DNA of 64,000 bases. Origin: AP-15 sp963747735. Its GTDB lineage: Bacteria; Pseudomonadota; Alphaproteobacteria; ATCC43930; CGMCC-115725. The stretch lies in assembly GCA_963747735.1 (NCBI GenBank), contig CAVVGE010000006.1, positions 496,001-560,000 on the forward strand, in the 5' to 3' direction. Both the position numbers and the translations under genes were made by a program. Positions 53,150-62,442 of this stretch are shown here, piece after piece (position 1 is the stretch's first letter; every line of letters starts with the position of its first letter). The notes below the pieces were generated by a model. That model ran no database searches, was not told where the DNA came from, and worked only from the letters and a program-made list of their open reading frames with translations.

Positions 53150-54394
53150 ATGCAGCATTTTTCCGAGCTCAATCTTTGCTCCGCGTTGCGGAACAACCTC
53201 GATAAGAACGAATTCGTCACTCCGACGCCCGTCCAGGCGCAGGCCATTCCGCCACTCATGGAAGGCCGCGACGTCGTGGCGACCGCGCAGACTGGCACAG
53301 GCAAGACTCTGGCGTTCTCAATTCCGGTGATTGAAGCTCTCGCCGCCGTTCCCCGCACCAAAACAATAAAAGTCCTGATCCTCAGTCCGACACGCGAACT
53401 TGCCATTCAGATCGATGCGGCATTCCGGCAACTCGCCCACGGCATGCGCATCCGCACCGCCGTGGTTGTGGGCGGCATGAGCGAGACCAACCAGTTGCGC
53501 GATATCCAGGCCGGGGCCGAAGTGGTGATCGCGACGCCGGGCCGTCTCTGTGACTATCTGGAACGGCGGCTGATCGATCTTTCCGGCGCCGCCACTGTGG
53601 TTCTCGACGAGGCCGATCGGATGCTCGATATGGGCTTCCTGCCCGCTCTGCGCATCATCCTGGATAAGCTTCCGGCGAAACGCCACACAATGCTTTTCTC
53701 AGCGACGATGGAGCAATCTGTGGCGGGTCTGGTCGCAAGTTACGTGCACAATCCGGTGCGGATCGCGGTGGAGGCGTGCGCACAAACGGCCGGCCGGATC
53801 GATCTCTTCTGCTACGAAGTCCCTCAGGGCTCCAAGTTTGATCTCCTCGAGCATCTGCTGAAGAACGAGAAGGGTTCTTTCCTCGTCTTCGTGGCCACCA
53901 AAGAGGGCGCCGACAGGCTCACGAAATTTCTGGAGCGCGGGGAACACAAGGTGGCCTCGATCCACGGCGACCGCTCGCAGAGCCAGCGGAACGAAGCGCT
54001 GCAGGGCTTCAAAGACGGTGTTTACCGTGTACTGGTCGCCACCGACGTGGCGGCGCGCGGGATTCATGTGGATGACATCGCGCATGTCGTGAACTACGAT
54101 TTGCCGCAGGAGGCGGGAAACTTCATTCATCGCGTCGGACGCACGGGCCGCGCCGGCGCACGTGGCGCCTCCTGGACCTTTGTGACTCCGCTCGAACGCT
54201 CCGATGTGCGCAACTATGAGCGCGCACTGGGGATTCAGGTGCAATATCGCGAACTGCCGTCGCTGCCGCGGCCCATCGGGCTCGTGACGGATGTGGAGGC
54301 GTTTCTGGCTTCGATGAGTACCAGCCAGCCGTCGGGCAACGGGCCGAAGCCGACAACGACAAGAAGCTTCTCGGGCAGCCGCCGACGTCGATGA
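53150..54394 (+). CDS. rhlE: DEAD-box RNA helicase, RhlE type
   Basis: This is a 414-residue ATP-dependent RNA helicase involved in ribosome assembly and RNA turnover. It has the Q motif (FVTPTPVQAQAIPPLMEGRD), motif I AQTGTGKT, Ia PTRELAIQI, II VLDEADRML, III FSATM, IV FLVFVATKEGADRL, V VATDVAARGIHVDD and VI HRVGRTGRAG. It ends in a short Ser/Arg tail. The ATG at 53150 starts directly before the Q-motif region; the open frame extends upstream without similarity. It is complete and apparently functional. Confidence 0.94.
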   Translation: MQHFSELNLCSALRNNLDKNEFVTPTPVQAQAIPPLMEGRDVVATAQTGTGKTLAFSIPVIEALAAVPRTKTIKVLILSPTRELAIQIDAAFRQLAHGMRIRTAVVVGGMSETNQLRDIQAGAEVVIATPGRLCDYLERRLIDLSGAATVVLDEADRMLDMGFLPALRIILDKLPAKRHTMLFSATMEQSVAGLVASYVHNPVRIAVEACAQTAGRIDLFCYEVPQGSKFDLLEHLLKNEKGSFLVFVATKEGADRLTKFLERGEHKVASIHGDRSQSQRNEALQGFKDGVYRVLVATDVAARGIHVDDIAHVVNYDLPQEAGNFIHRVGRTGRAGARGASWTFVTPLERSDVRNYERALGIQVQYRELPSLPRPIGLVTDVEAFLASMSTSQPSGNGPKPTTTRSFSGSRRRR

Positions 54395-54482
54395 ATTTGT
54401 TGTCCAGATCGCCCTAGGGTCAACTCACAATTCGTCCTTACGCTGGGCCTGGAATGTTCATGTGCCGCTTCGCTAACCTTCG

Positions 54483-55095
54483 TCAGGTGGATTGGCGTCG
54501 GCGAGGGAGTCCCTTTGCCGAGGCCTCGGCTCCAGGTGGTTCACGGAACGGTTCCACCGAAATGCGCTCGTAACACACTTCCAGCACGGTCAGGTATGTC
54601 TGTACCGCCCGGCGCTTGGAGAACTACGCGATCGCCCGCTGCCGACTTCATCAACGCGCGCCCCAGAGGCGACACCCAACTGATGTGGTTGCGGTTGAGA
54701 TCGACCTCGTCGGTGCCCACGATGCTCACCACTCGCTCCGTTCCCGCGGCATTGGCATAGCGCACAGTCGCTCCGAAGAATGCCCTCGTCGCCGCCTGCC
54801 CCGCTCTCGGAGTTTCCGGGTCAACCACTTCCGCGGCTTCGATTCGCTTCGTGAGAAAGCGAATCCGCCCATCGATCTGGCGCAGCCGCCGCTTGCCGTA
54901 CTGATAGTCGGCGTTTTCACTGCGATCGCCGTTGCTCGCAGCCCACGCCACCACCTCCGTCACGGCCGGGCGTTCCCTGGTGAGCAGAAACCGGTGCTCA
55001 TCTTTGAGGCGCTGCAGGCCGCCTGGCGTTATGTAGTTCTTGCTTGGCGTCGCGGGCTCGTCCTCTTGCGGTTTTCTCGTAAACCCTTTTCGCAT
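54483..55095 (-). pseudogene. greB: Transcription elongation factor GreB/GreA family, C-terminal frameshift
   Basis: The N-terminal coiled coil YITPGGLQRLKDEHRFLL, AVTEVVAWAASNGDRSENADY and QIDGRIRFLTKRIEAAEVVD carries the acidic tip residues that stimulate transcript cleavage in stalled RNA polymerase. The C-terminal FKBP-like domain FFGATVRYANAAG and VSPLGRALMKSAAGDRVVLQAP follows. After QAPGGT the frame shifts near 54603; the neighbouring frame reads TYLTVLEVCYERISVEPF, the proper end of GreB, and stops at 54483. Only one base is affected. ATG 55095 is the likely start. Confidence 0.85.
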
Positions 55096-55505
55096 ATCTT
55101 AGTCCTTCCAGCGCGAATCCAGTGGGTGCCACAAAGCTCTCAGGATATGGATAGTGCGATGTCTGTTCATACGTTGTCACCTCGATTCTGCCCTGAAATT
55201 GCTCAAGCCCGAGCGCCCATCCGTTTGCAAGACCTGAGAAGGAGTCTATATGTCAAGGCGAAGGAGGTACCGCTTTGGCGTTTCTGGGGACTAATTCCAA
55301 GCCGGTAACTCCCCTCGTTTGAGCCGCATCGGAGGACGGGTTGTCTGATGATTGAGGATTTATCGTTAGCAAAGTTGGGCCGACCACTCCGGAGTTGGTA
55401 AGGGACTCGATCTAACAAAGCGGGGCATCAGGCTGGCGCGAGAACTCCACCATTTGGGATTCACCGTCTCCAGTTCCTATGGGGGTTCCGACGAGGGGCA
55501 ACCGG
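55096..55505. other. Intergenic region without recognised gene
   Basis: About 410 bp lie between the greB-like gene and the TIM-barrel gene. Short frames are present on both strands but none has a family pattern or ribosome-binding site. I see no repeat or RNA structure. Confidence 0.4.
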
Positions 55506-56480
55506 TTAAAGATTCCGGAGCAGCACGTCCAGGATGGTTTGGACGAACGGGTACGGCTGGGGGGTAAGGGGTTCGGCTTCGATCGAGTAGAGCCCTTTGT
55601 ATCCAACCTCCTTCGAAATCTGAATCGCCCTGGCCGAGTCGAACAGATTCGGCATGTACTTAAAATGGCTGCTTGTGGCCATCGCATACATGACGCGCAA
55701 ACCTGCCTCCCGCGCCGCGTTGTCCGGGAATGAGGCGACGTCGGGATTGGCCCAAACCCCGGCGGCCCTGATCAAATTGACCTCGTCCTCCCAAGTATGC
55801 TCAGGTGGCGCGGCTGCGGCGCTGTTTGGAGATCCGCCCGCCGCATTATTCGGGGCGCCAGCCGCTCCGCCCGCGCCGTCACTGTCGCCCCCGTTCGGCA
55901 CCGTCGACGACACGTATCCTGGCGGGTCGTCGCGATTCTCCACGGTCACCATGACCTTCTTCGTATCGGCGTACGCCTTAATCGTCTTCAAGGTCTGGTT
56001 CGCGGTGGTACGCACATCCGGTGCGAGCGTGCCCTGGTTGATCATCACACGCGGAGCGGAGAGGAACACCGCACGGTCGATCCATTGGTTCGTCAGCTCA
56101 ATCGTTTCCGACCGAACAGCCGGATCCGCGGTCGAAATGTTGTGCGCTCCGAGTTCCAGGACTAACTGAGTCACCCGCGATTGAGCTTTCGTCAGACGGT
56201 TCTTAAACTCTCGCAGGTAGTCGGGCTCGGTCGAGCGGAAGTGCTCGTGCTGGATCTCCAGATTATGGATTCCATAGCGCTGCGCCATCTCGTCGGGAAA
56301 ATCAAGGATATCGAGGGTTCTGTGCGGATCGTGTGGACGCGCAGCGCTCTTGATAATCAGATCGAAACTATAGCTCATGACCGCGACGCGATCCATTTTG
56401 GCTCGGTTCGGGGTCTGCCCCCACGCTCTGGCCGCTCCGGCGGCTGCTGCACCGATAAGAAACTCTCTACGTTTGATCAC
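55506..56480 (-). CDS. Tat-exported sugar phosphate isomerase/epimerase-like TIM-barrel protein
   Basis: This is a 324-residue protein of the xylose-isomerase-like TIM-barrel superfamily. The signal KRREFLIGAAAAGAARA is a Tat leader, a common feature of this family in Acidobacteria and Planctomycetes. Barrel segments include VAVMSYSFDLII, HNLEIQHEHF, LVLELGAHNI, VMINQGTLAP, VMVTVENRDDPPG (metal Glu) and GYKGLYSIEAEP. A Gly/Ala/Asn/Ser-rich insertion (about 200-228) interrupts the barrel. Start is GTG 56480 with GAGGGG upstream. Substrate unknown. Confidence 0.82.
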   Translation of the reverse strand: MIKRREFLIGAAAAGAARAWGQTPNRAKMDRVAVMSYSFDLIIKSAARPHDPHRTLDILDFPDEMAQRYGIHNLEIQHEHFRSTEPDYLREFKNRLTKAQSRVTQLVLELGAHNISTADPAVRSETIELTNQWIDRAVFLSAPRVMINQGTLAPDVRTTANQTLKTIKAYADTKKVMVTVENRDDPPGYVSSTVPNGGDSDGAGGAAGAPNNAAGGSPNSAAAAPPEHTWEDEVNLIRAAGVWANPDVASFPDNAAREAGLRVMYAMATSSHFKYMPNLFDSARAIQISKEVGYKGLYSIEAEPLTPQPYPFVQTILDVLLRNL

Positions 56481-56680
56481 TTGCCCCTCTCACTACGAAG
56501 GTGGCGATTGGGTAGTGGAATCGATCCGGTAGTTCCTCGATAACGAATACTTCCAGAAAACCGGCCTTCAGACCCCATGGCATCGACAGCCGCTACCCGG
56601 AAGGCCTAGCCTATTCTACCGTCAGCGCCGCATCCTACAAGTTCGTCACGCCCCACCTCGTCCGGCTGAACAAGCGGGCG

Positions 56681-56965
56681 CTAGTGTATGCTCTCTGTGC
56701 TGCCGGTCCCGTGGTTGGTGGACCTGCCCTCCGTAAAAGTTTGGCTGGTACCGTCAGTGGTTGAGAGCCCCTCCGTCTTCGAAAAAGACTCGCCTCGCGT
56801 TTAACTCGCGCTGCGGCCAAAGGTGGAGCCGCGATTGGTGCCCGATGAAACGCCTCGGCTGGTTCCGTCAGACGTGTCACGACTGGTCCCTTGTGACGTT
56901 TCGTGACTGGTGCCGCGATCCCGAAGAGGACCCTTTGTGAGACGGTTAGACTGATAATCTCCGTT
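56681..56965 (-). pseudogene. Degenerate Gly/Ser/Thr-rich repeat protein remnant
   Basis: On the minus strand one frame reads LTKGPLRDRGTSHETSQ, GTSRDTSDGTSRGVSSGTNR and GSTFGRSAS, then a TAA stop. It then continues in the same frame as TRGESFSKTEGLSTTDGTSQ, TFTEGRSTNHGTGSTESIH and ends at TAG (56681-56683). The 8-residue unit GTSxxTSx matches an exact 24-bp DNA periodicity (56833, 56857, 56881, 56905). Such tails occur on large ATPases of conjugation or HerA-like systems; only the tail is seen here. The internal stop marks true decay. Confidence 0.5.
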
Positions 56966-57259
56966 CTAGTCCAAAAGCCACTCGACCACTGGCCCCGGCG
57001 GAGTTTTCGACTGGCGCCGCGATAGCTAGTGAAAACAGCCCAAGTATCAATCAATGCGGTCTGGCTCTCAAAACGGATGGATAAACATTACTCCCGCGAA
57101 GTCGCCATCACGGCAACTTGCCGGGAAACGGCCGAACCGTAGAAGTGGTCGTCATTGTCTGGAAGCCCGTTTTTGGACATCACCCAGAGGCGATGGCTGT
57201 GGATAATGCCTGTTCCCATCGGTTGGTCCTGAACTGCAGCTGTCTTCCCGCTTCGCGCC

Positions 57260-58264
57260 TCATGTAAATCCCCTGGACATCCTCGGCTGTTCCGTGAGCA
57301 CGGCCAATCCTCGATTCGCGATGAGGTGTTTTCCATCCGCACTGATCCTGGCCGGACAATCCGGCCAAAGCACGCGGATCGACTTCAACCACTGTCGAGT
57401 TTTTCGCGGAATCGTCGAGGACGTGCGTACTCAATGGACCCGATCTGGCTGGTGAGCCCGAAAGGACCGAGATAGCGGTATGGCCTCCTGGCCTCTTGCC
57501 ACGAAGCAGCGATAGGAAAGCCACATGAAAAGATCCAGCACGGCAGGCGCTCCCGCGAGCACCTTTACGGCTTCGAGATCCGCCGGGATCGGATGCGCTG
57601 TGATTTCGCGATAGAACTCGTCGCTCAGAACAATCACGTTCTCAAACTGATCCGAGAGGGGACACTGGTCCGGTGCGCGGCTGTACCAGATCTGCGCTTC
57701 TCGGAAGAAGCTGAGACGCGAGCGCTGAATCACTTTTGCGTGTCCGCGGAACCGGTCCGTTCCAAATACGAAGATGGTTGCCCCGAAGATGCGCTCGAAA
57801 GCGGCAACCAACCGCCGATACTCTTTACCGCCTTTATGCGTACCGAAGGTTTCCAGCATCTCAGCGGCAGTTCGAAATCGAATCGTTTGACTCTGCTGCC
57901 GGACGGCGAGCGTGGCCAGGTAAATTGGAACGATCCGATCCTGGCCAAAGGGAAGCCCGTAGTGGGGGTGTCCCGTAACCTGGAGAACGAAATCGCCGTT
58001 ACGCCGTTCGTAAACCGTTTCGCTTGGGGGCGGTTTCCTGATCGGCAGTCCGCACAGGACGAACGGTCTGGAACTGAATCCCAAGTTCTTCTGCTTCCCC
58101 TCTTCCCGTTTCAGGACTAGACAGCTTCCTTCAGCCTGGCGAAGCTTCTGCTTGGAGACAACCAACTCCGGCGCCATCCTTCTTAAGAGCGAGCCGGCGG
58201 ACTCCATTCCCGCAATTCGTGATCCGGTTCGTCCGGGCACACTTCGAGCGTTTGCGTCTTGCAA
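57260..58264 (-). pseudogene. RepA-like plasmid replication initiator, copy 1, with C-terminal frameshifts
   Basis: The protein resembles plasmid-encoded RepA (RepA_C family). The core is GLPFGQDRIVPIYLATLAVR, TIRFRTAAEMLETFG, KEYRRLVAAFERIFGATIF, SRLSFFREAQIWY, VIVLSDEFYREITAHPIPAD and VLDLFMWLSYRCFVA. Near 57505 the frame shifts to LGPFGLTSQIGSIEYARPR, and near 57405 to QWLKSIRVLWPDCPARIS, reaching a stop at 57260. A second copy lies at 62443-63000. It suggests that this region derives from a plasmid or a plasmid-like integrated replicon. The N-terminal start is unsure (58264, or internal ATGs about 20-30 residues later). Confidence 0.7.
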
Positions 58265-58547
58265 CTCTCACCTCGCGTCAGCGCCAACGGATTTGGCGCG
58301 CGTCAGGCGAGCGATCTTGAGGTGGTTCCGTTTCGGTTTTCGGAAGCTAAAGCATTAAACCCGGCCAGGAATGCGATTAATGCGTTAACCCGGGCGAACT
58401 CGCAAATACCTGAAACTCCATGGCTCTCTATAGTCAGGGTTGATCGACATGTGCGCATATGTTCTTTATTTACGCATTATAAGAGGGCGCCCCTTTTCAG
58501 ATAGGTTAGGTGAAGCCAGAATCACTGGCGGAAGGAGCACCTTTTAA
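58265..58547. other. Intergenic region between repA copy 1 and the IS110 element
   Basis: This is an AT-richer stretch with related elements ATTAAACCCGGCC and GTTAACCCGGGC (about 58354-58394) and TATGTTCTTTATTTACGCAT. It may contain the replication origin of the Rep module or the left end of IS110; IS110 elements usually lack clear terminal repeats, so I cannot place the end. Confidence 0.35.
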
Positions 58548-59618
58548 ATGGACAGTACAAAGTATATCGGGATGGACGTTCACAAAGAAGCAACCACGAT
58601 CGCGGTGATGAACGCGGCCGGCAAGTTGGTGATGGAGTCGATTGTGGAGACCAAGGCGGCCACGATCTTGCAGTTCATCGAAGGGCTGCGGGGCGAGCTG
58701 TACGTGACATTTGAAGAAGGGACATGGGCGGCCTGGTTGTACGACCTGCTGAAGCCGCACGTGACGAAGGAAGTGGTATGCAATCCGCGCAAGAACGCTC
58801 TGCTGAAAGCAGGTAACAAGGGTGACCAGATCGATGCGCGCAAGCTGGCCGAGCTGTTACGAGGAGGATTTCTGTCGGCGGTCTATCATGGCGAGACCGG
58901 ACTCCGAACGTTGAAGGAACTGTGCCGCAGTTACCTGGCGCTGAGCAAGGATCTGACGCGCACGATGAACCGGATCAAGGCAGTGTATCGAAGCTGGAGC
59001 ATTCCCTGCGGTGGCGCGTCGGTGTATGCGCCGCGTCATCGAGCGGAATGGTTGAGCAAGATCACCGAACCAGGCGTTCGTCGGCGTGCCGAGTTCTTCT
59101 ATCTGCAACTGGATGGATTGCAGAAGTTGCGCCAGGAAGCACGGCGCGATCTGTTGGCGGAGAGCCGCCAGCATGACGCGACGAAGCTGCTCGAAGGGAT
59201 TCCTTATATCGGTCCGATTCGGGCCGCTCTGCTGATTGCGTTAATGCAAACACCGCATCGGTTTCGCACCAAGCGGCAACTGTGGGCGTATAGCGGCTTG
59301 GCTCTGGAAACGCATAGCAGCGGGGAATACCACTACGTACAAGGTCAACTGCAACGATCCAAGAGGCCGGTGGCGCTGCGCGGTCTCAACCAGAATCACA
59401 ATCATGAGCTAAAAAGCATCTTCAAAGGTGCGGCTACCAAAGCCGGCAGCGCCCCGGGTCCCTTTCACGATTTCTATAGCGCCTTGCTCGCCCAAGGGAT
59501 GAAGCCGACGATGGCCCGCCTGACGTTGGCACGCAAGATCGCGGCGATCACTTTGCTGGTCTGGAAGAAAGGAGTGTGCTTCGACGCCCAAAAGCTAAAA
59601 CGACAAATGCCGGCTTGA
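58548..59618 (+). mobile_element. IS110-family transposase, intact
   Basis: This is a 356-residue DEDD transposase/recombinase. The RuvC-like N-terminal half has Asp10 in YIGMDVHKE, FEEGTWAAWLYDLL and GDQIDARKLAELLRGG. The C-terminal Transposase_20 domain has EGIPYIGPIRAALLIALMQT, WAYSGLALETHSSG and the Ser-containing segment before FHDFYSALLAQG. The gene is uninterrupted, unlike its neighbours, so the insertion is probably recent. GGAAGGAG lies upstream of ATG 58548. It sits between the two repA copies. Confidence 0.93.
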
Positions 59619-60074
59619 ACGCCTCGGAAGAATCCGTTCCCGCTGCCGGGATCCTGCCTGGTGATGTGCCATCGGATTTCTTGAGACGTTCGGGTTCGAG
59701 GGAGAGTATCCAGTCGTCTGTTAGGCTCTGCGTGCTTCGGCACCTAGTCTCTGGAATTACCCTATGCCCCCTCGGACAACCCCAAAAAGCTATAGGCCAC
59801 GAGTCTCCGATAGGACCATGGTTGCCATCTCAGCAACCACCACGCTTGTCAGTTTTAAGAAGCCCAGGGCGTCGTCACGATCACAGGCATGAAACCGCAG
59901 GGAATCCGATTCCGAAGCCTCGCTGCTGTTGCGCGAGGTCCAAGACGATCAACCAAAGCGTGTGAGCGTTGCTTGGGGTTGGGGGCTGAATGCACGAAAG
60001 CATCCCCCGCCGCAAGCGGGCGGAGAAAAATGTCTCTTGACATTCCCTCTTATAGGACAAACGACGACCATTTT
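59619..60074. other. Non-coding stretch between IS110 and the tRNA-Gly fragment
   Basis: About 450 bp with no supported gene. Short frames lack ribosome-binding sites and family patterns. It may contain the right end of the IS110 element. Confidence 0.35.
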
Positions 60075-60117
60075 CCCAAGCTGGACGTCGCGGGTTCGAT
60101 CCCCGTCTCCCGCTCCA
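60075..60117 (+). other. 3' half of tRNA-Gly (probable attachment-site remnant)
   Basis: CCCAAGCTGGACGTCGCGGG, then a T-loop TTCGATC and acceptor end CTCCCGCTCCA match the anticodon-to-CCA half of a tRNA-Gly. The matching 5' half (GCGGGAG...) is not upstream, so this is not a complete tRNA. Integrative elements that recombine into the 3' end of a tRNA gene leave exactly such a copy. Confidence 0.65.
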
Positions 60118-60271
60118 TGTTTTCAATAGCTTACGAGCGCAATCCAAATCAGCGTACCTCGATTAACCTCGTTTGCGAAACACCCCGAGAAATTCGGTGT
60201 CTTGTGGGCGTGGCTCTGCTGCATCTGGAAGGGTTGGCAGTCCGGTGCGTTCATCATGAAGGCAGCTACTG

Positions 60272-61047
60272 TCGTTGGCTGGCTTCGTGAGGGCTTTGGT
60301 TGTTCTGGAGCTGGAAGATTCGTCGCGGCGAACACGGCCGCCCCGCGGTCCCCAAAGAGGTTCGCGAGTTGATTCGCATGCTGAGCCGCGAAAATCCTCT
60401 TTGGGGAGCTCCCCACATTCATGGCGAACTGCTGAAGCTTGGCATCCATGTCGGTGAGACCAGTGTCAGCAAATACCTGGTCAGACGCCGAAAGCCACCC
60501 TCGCAGACCTGGAGAACGTTCCTCGACAATCATCTGAAGACGATGGTGTCGGTGGACTTCTTCACCGCACCAACGATCCGGTTCCAGATCATATACAGGC
60601 ACACGATCGGCGGCGGATTGTCCACTTTGGCGTGACCGCCCATCCGACGGCGGAGTGGACTGCACAGCAACGGCATGAAGCGTTTCCCTGGGAGACCGCG
60701 CCACGCTATCTGTTGCGGGATCGCGATCGAATCTTCGGCCAGGACTTCGTGGAGCAGGTGAAAGCCATGGGTATTAAACAAGTGCTTTCGGCGCCACGTT
60801 CACCGTGGCAGCGAACGTGTGATCGGTACGATCCGCCGCGAATGCCTGGATCACATGATCGTCTTCAACGAGCGAAGCCTGTACCGGCACCTTCAAGGAT
60901 TTCTGGAATATTATCATCGGAATCCACTTGGCATTGGAGAAAGACAGTCCAGAGCCACGGCCGATCCAGCCGCCGGAGTCGGGCTGGATCGTCTCGATTC
61001 CGGTGCTGGGCGGGCTGCATCATCGTTACGGACGGCGAGCGGCGTAG
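60272..61047 (+). pseudogene. IS3-like integrase-core transposase, decayed
   Basis: Pieces of one rve-domain transposase occur in three frames in order: RPAVPKEVRELIRMLSREN and LWGAPHIHGELLKLGIHV; MVSVDFFTAPTIRFQIIY (first Asp); VTAHPTAEWTAQQ and PRYLLRDRDRIFGQDF (second Asp); GIKQVLSAPRSPWQR; TIRRECLDHMIVFNE (Glu). The last piece is VLGGLHHRYGRRAA to the stop at 61047. Several indels and an internal deletion make it non-functional. The family is abundant in Acidobacteria. No terminal repeats were found. Confidence 0.75.
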
Positions 61048-61202
61048 CTCGGGCGATTCTGATGATCCATCTCTCGGGACGACTGTCGACAAACCGGCGA
61101 TCATGTGCCGGGCTATTACCGACGCACTGCAAAACCGCTCGGCTCCGACCTGCAGTCGAGCCTCCCGACCCCAACTGGCCCGAACCGTAATGTCCGAAGA
61201 CC

Positions 61203-61511
61203 GTTAAATGTCACCGGCTGAAGGCCACGCTGCAAGGTTTTGCGAGAACCACAGTCATTTGCAACAACGCTCTCGGCAAGTACGCAGCCGGACTAGCAAA
61301 GGGCACCCACGTCTTGATTGAAGGCGTCCTCCGCAGTCGGGCCTACATGCTGCAAACTGGATCTGGCAAAAAGCGAGAGGAGAAGCAGATCCGCTCCTGG
61401 TTCGTCAAGGCAAACAGAATCGTCAAGTTGGACCGGCCTGGCAACGATGCGCCAACCGACTCGGCACCGTCGGAAGCTGAAACCGCACAGAACTATGAGG
61501 GTGACTTCTGA
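61203..61511 (+). pseudogene. Single-stranded DNA-binding protein (SSB) fragment, N-terminus missing
   Basis: The frame reads ATLQGFARTTVICNNALGKY, AAGLAKGTHVLIEGVLRSRA and KQIRSWFVKANRIVKLDRP, the second half of an SSB OB-fold (the GKYAAGLAKGTHVLIEG segment is diagnostic). It ends in an acidic tail ending YEGDF, not the usual DDDIPF. No start codon lies upstream in frame except TTG 61314; the first strands are gone. SSB copies are common on plasmids and integrative elements. Confidence 0.65.
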
Positions 61512-61765
61512 GTCGCCAGCTAAGCGGGCCGCACTCCGGCCCGCTTTCTCTCTTCGGAGTCGGATCGGGGGTGGTCAAAGCTGCGTCTGCAAATGAATTG
61601 AATGACTTCCTTACGATGAAGCAAACTGCTAGAGACTGCATTTCCGCGTTGTGCTGGCGAAAAACTGGCAAGGGCATTTCTGGCGGAGTGTGAAGATGTT
61701 CATGTCAGCGGTGTGTGCAAAAGCCACTGGCACAGACTTCTTCCCGCGATAAACGAGCGCCTGAA
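61512..61765. other. Intergenic region without recognised gene
   Basis: Short spacer between the ssb fragment and the convergent antitoxin gene. A GC hairpin TAAGCGGGCC...GGCCCGCTTT at about 61520-61546 followed by TCTCTCTT could terminate the ssb transcript. Confidence 0.35.
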
Positions 61766-61999
61766 TCAGCGAGCCTTAAGTCGATCGTATTCAGCCGGTT
61801 CGACCGCGGGAACCTTGGCCATCACCTTCAGGAACTTTTCGTAGCTGCCTTTGGCTGCCCTCTCCTTCACTCGCTCAAACTCAACAATGCGCTCTTGTAT
61901 CGCGATCGCGAACAATTCTTCGACGGGCACGTTTTCCTGAGCGGCCAGTTCAGAGACCCGTCGGTATAGTTCTTCAGAAACATTGATCGTTAAGTTCAT
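61766..61999 (-). CDS. Antitoxin-like small protein paired with the PIN toxin
   Basis: This is a 77-residue protein with an N-terminal ribbon-helix-like start (MNLTINVSEELYRRVSELAA) and a helical, charged C-terminus (VEFERVKERAAKGSYEKFLK). The ATG overlaps the stop of the PIN gene (4 bp), so both are co-translated. It is likely the DNA-binding antitoxin. Here the toxin gene comes first, the reverse of the usual order. Confidence 0.75.
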   Translation of the reverse strand: MNLTINVSEELYRRVSELAAQENVPVEELFAIAIQERIVEFERVKERAAKGSYEKFLKVMAKVPAVEPAEYDRLKAR

Positions 62000-62415
62000 T
62001 GCTGGTCTCCGATAGCGATTAGCAGCTGTTTCGGACTCATCACCTTGACACCGAAGCGCTCAGCGCCCGCGAAGTCCCGACGATTGAAGGTAACAATGGG
62101 CGTTTGCGCGCGAACCGCTAATTCCAGGATACGATCATCGTCAGCGTCTCGCAAAACCGGCCTCCAGCGGAAGTAAACCTGCACCAGTTTTGAGCGGCTA
62201 CAAAGATATTCGATAAAGTCGTCGATCTCTGAGGTCGTTGGCCACGTCTGCCCGGTGCCGCGCTTCAATACCATCTCATACTCGAAAGCGAGTGTAGGCG
62301 ATATCACCGGACGCCACTGGCCTCCTTCGAGGGTCTGAAGCAGACGGTGTGAGGCGCCAAGACTTGACCGGAAAGCCGAGACAAGCACGTTCGTGTCTAG
62401 CGTCACCTCAAGCAT
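61996..62415 (-). CDS. PIN-domain toxin (COG1569-type)
   Basis: This is a 139-residue PIN endoribonuclease. It shows LDTNVLVSAFRSS (first Asp), SPTLAFEYEMVLKR (Glu), RDADDDRILELAV (Asp) and PIVTFNRRDF. It belongs to the putative toxin-antitoxin system toxin component, PIN family. It is the first gene of the pair and overlaps the antitoxin start. Such modules stabilise mobile DNA, which fits the setting of Rep and transposase genes. Confidence 0.82.
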   Translation of the reverse strand: MLEVTLDTNVLVSAFRSSLGASHRLLQTLEGGQWRPVISPTLAFEYEMVLKRGTGQTWPTTSEIDDFIEYLCSRSKLVQVYFRWRPVLRDADDDRILELAVRAQTPIVTFNRRDFAGAERFGVKVMSPKQLLIAIGDQQ

Positions 62416-62442
62416 GATCGTTAGGAATCTCCGATTCTCTCC

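Noticed and set aside
56743..57023. The 24-bp repeats as iterons of a plasmid origin
   Set aside because: They are in register with an 8-residue protein repeat that extends beyond the DNA repeat block on both sides, and they lie downstream of repA. Coding origin is the simpler view, so I listed them under a pseudogene.
56635..57054. A 139-residue minus-strand frame upstream of the TIM-barrel gene
   Set aside because: It has no ribosome-binding site or family pattern and overlaps the GTS-repeat remnant in another frame, where the translation makes more sense.
59881..60147. Minus-strand frame containing RGSNPRRPAW
   Set aside because: This peptide is the usual false translation of a tRNA 3' half, here the tRNA-Gly fragment at 60075-60117.
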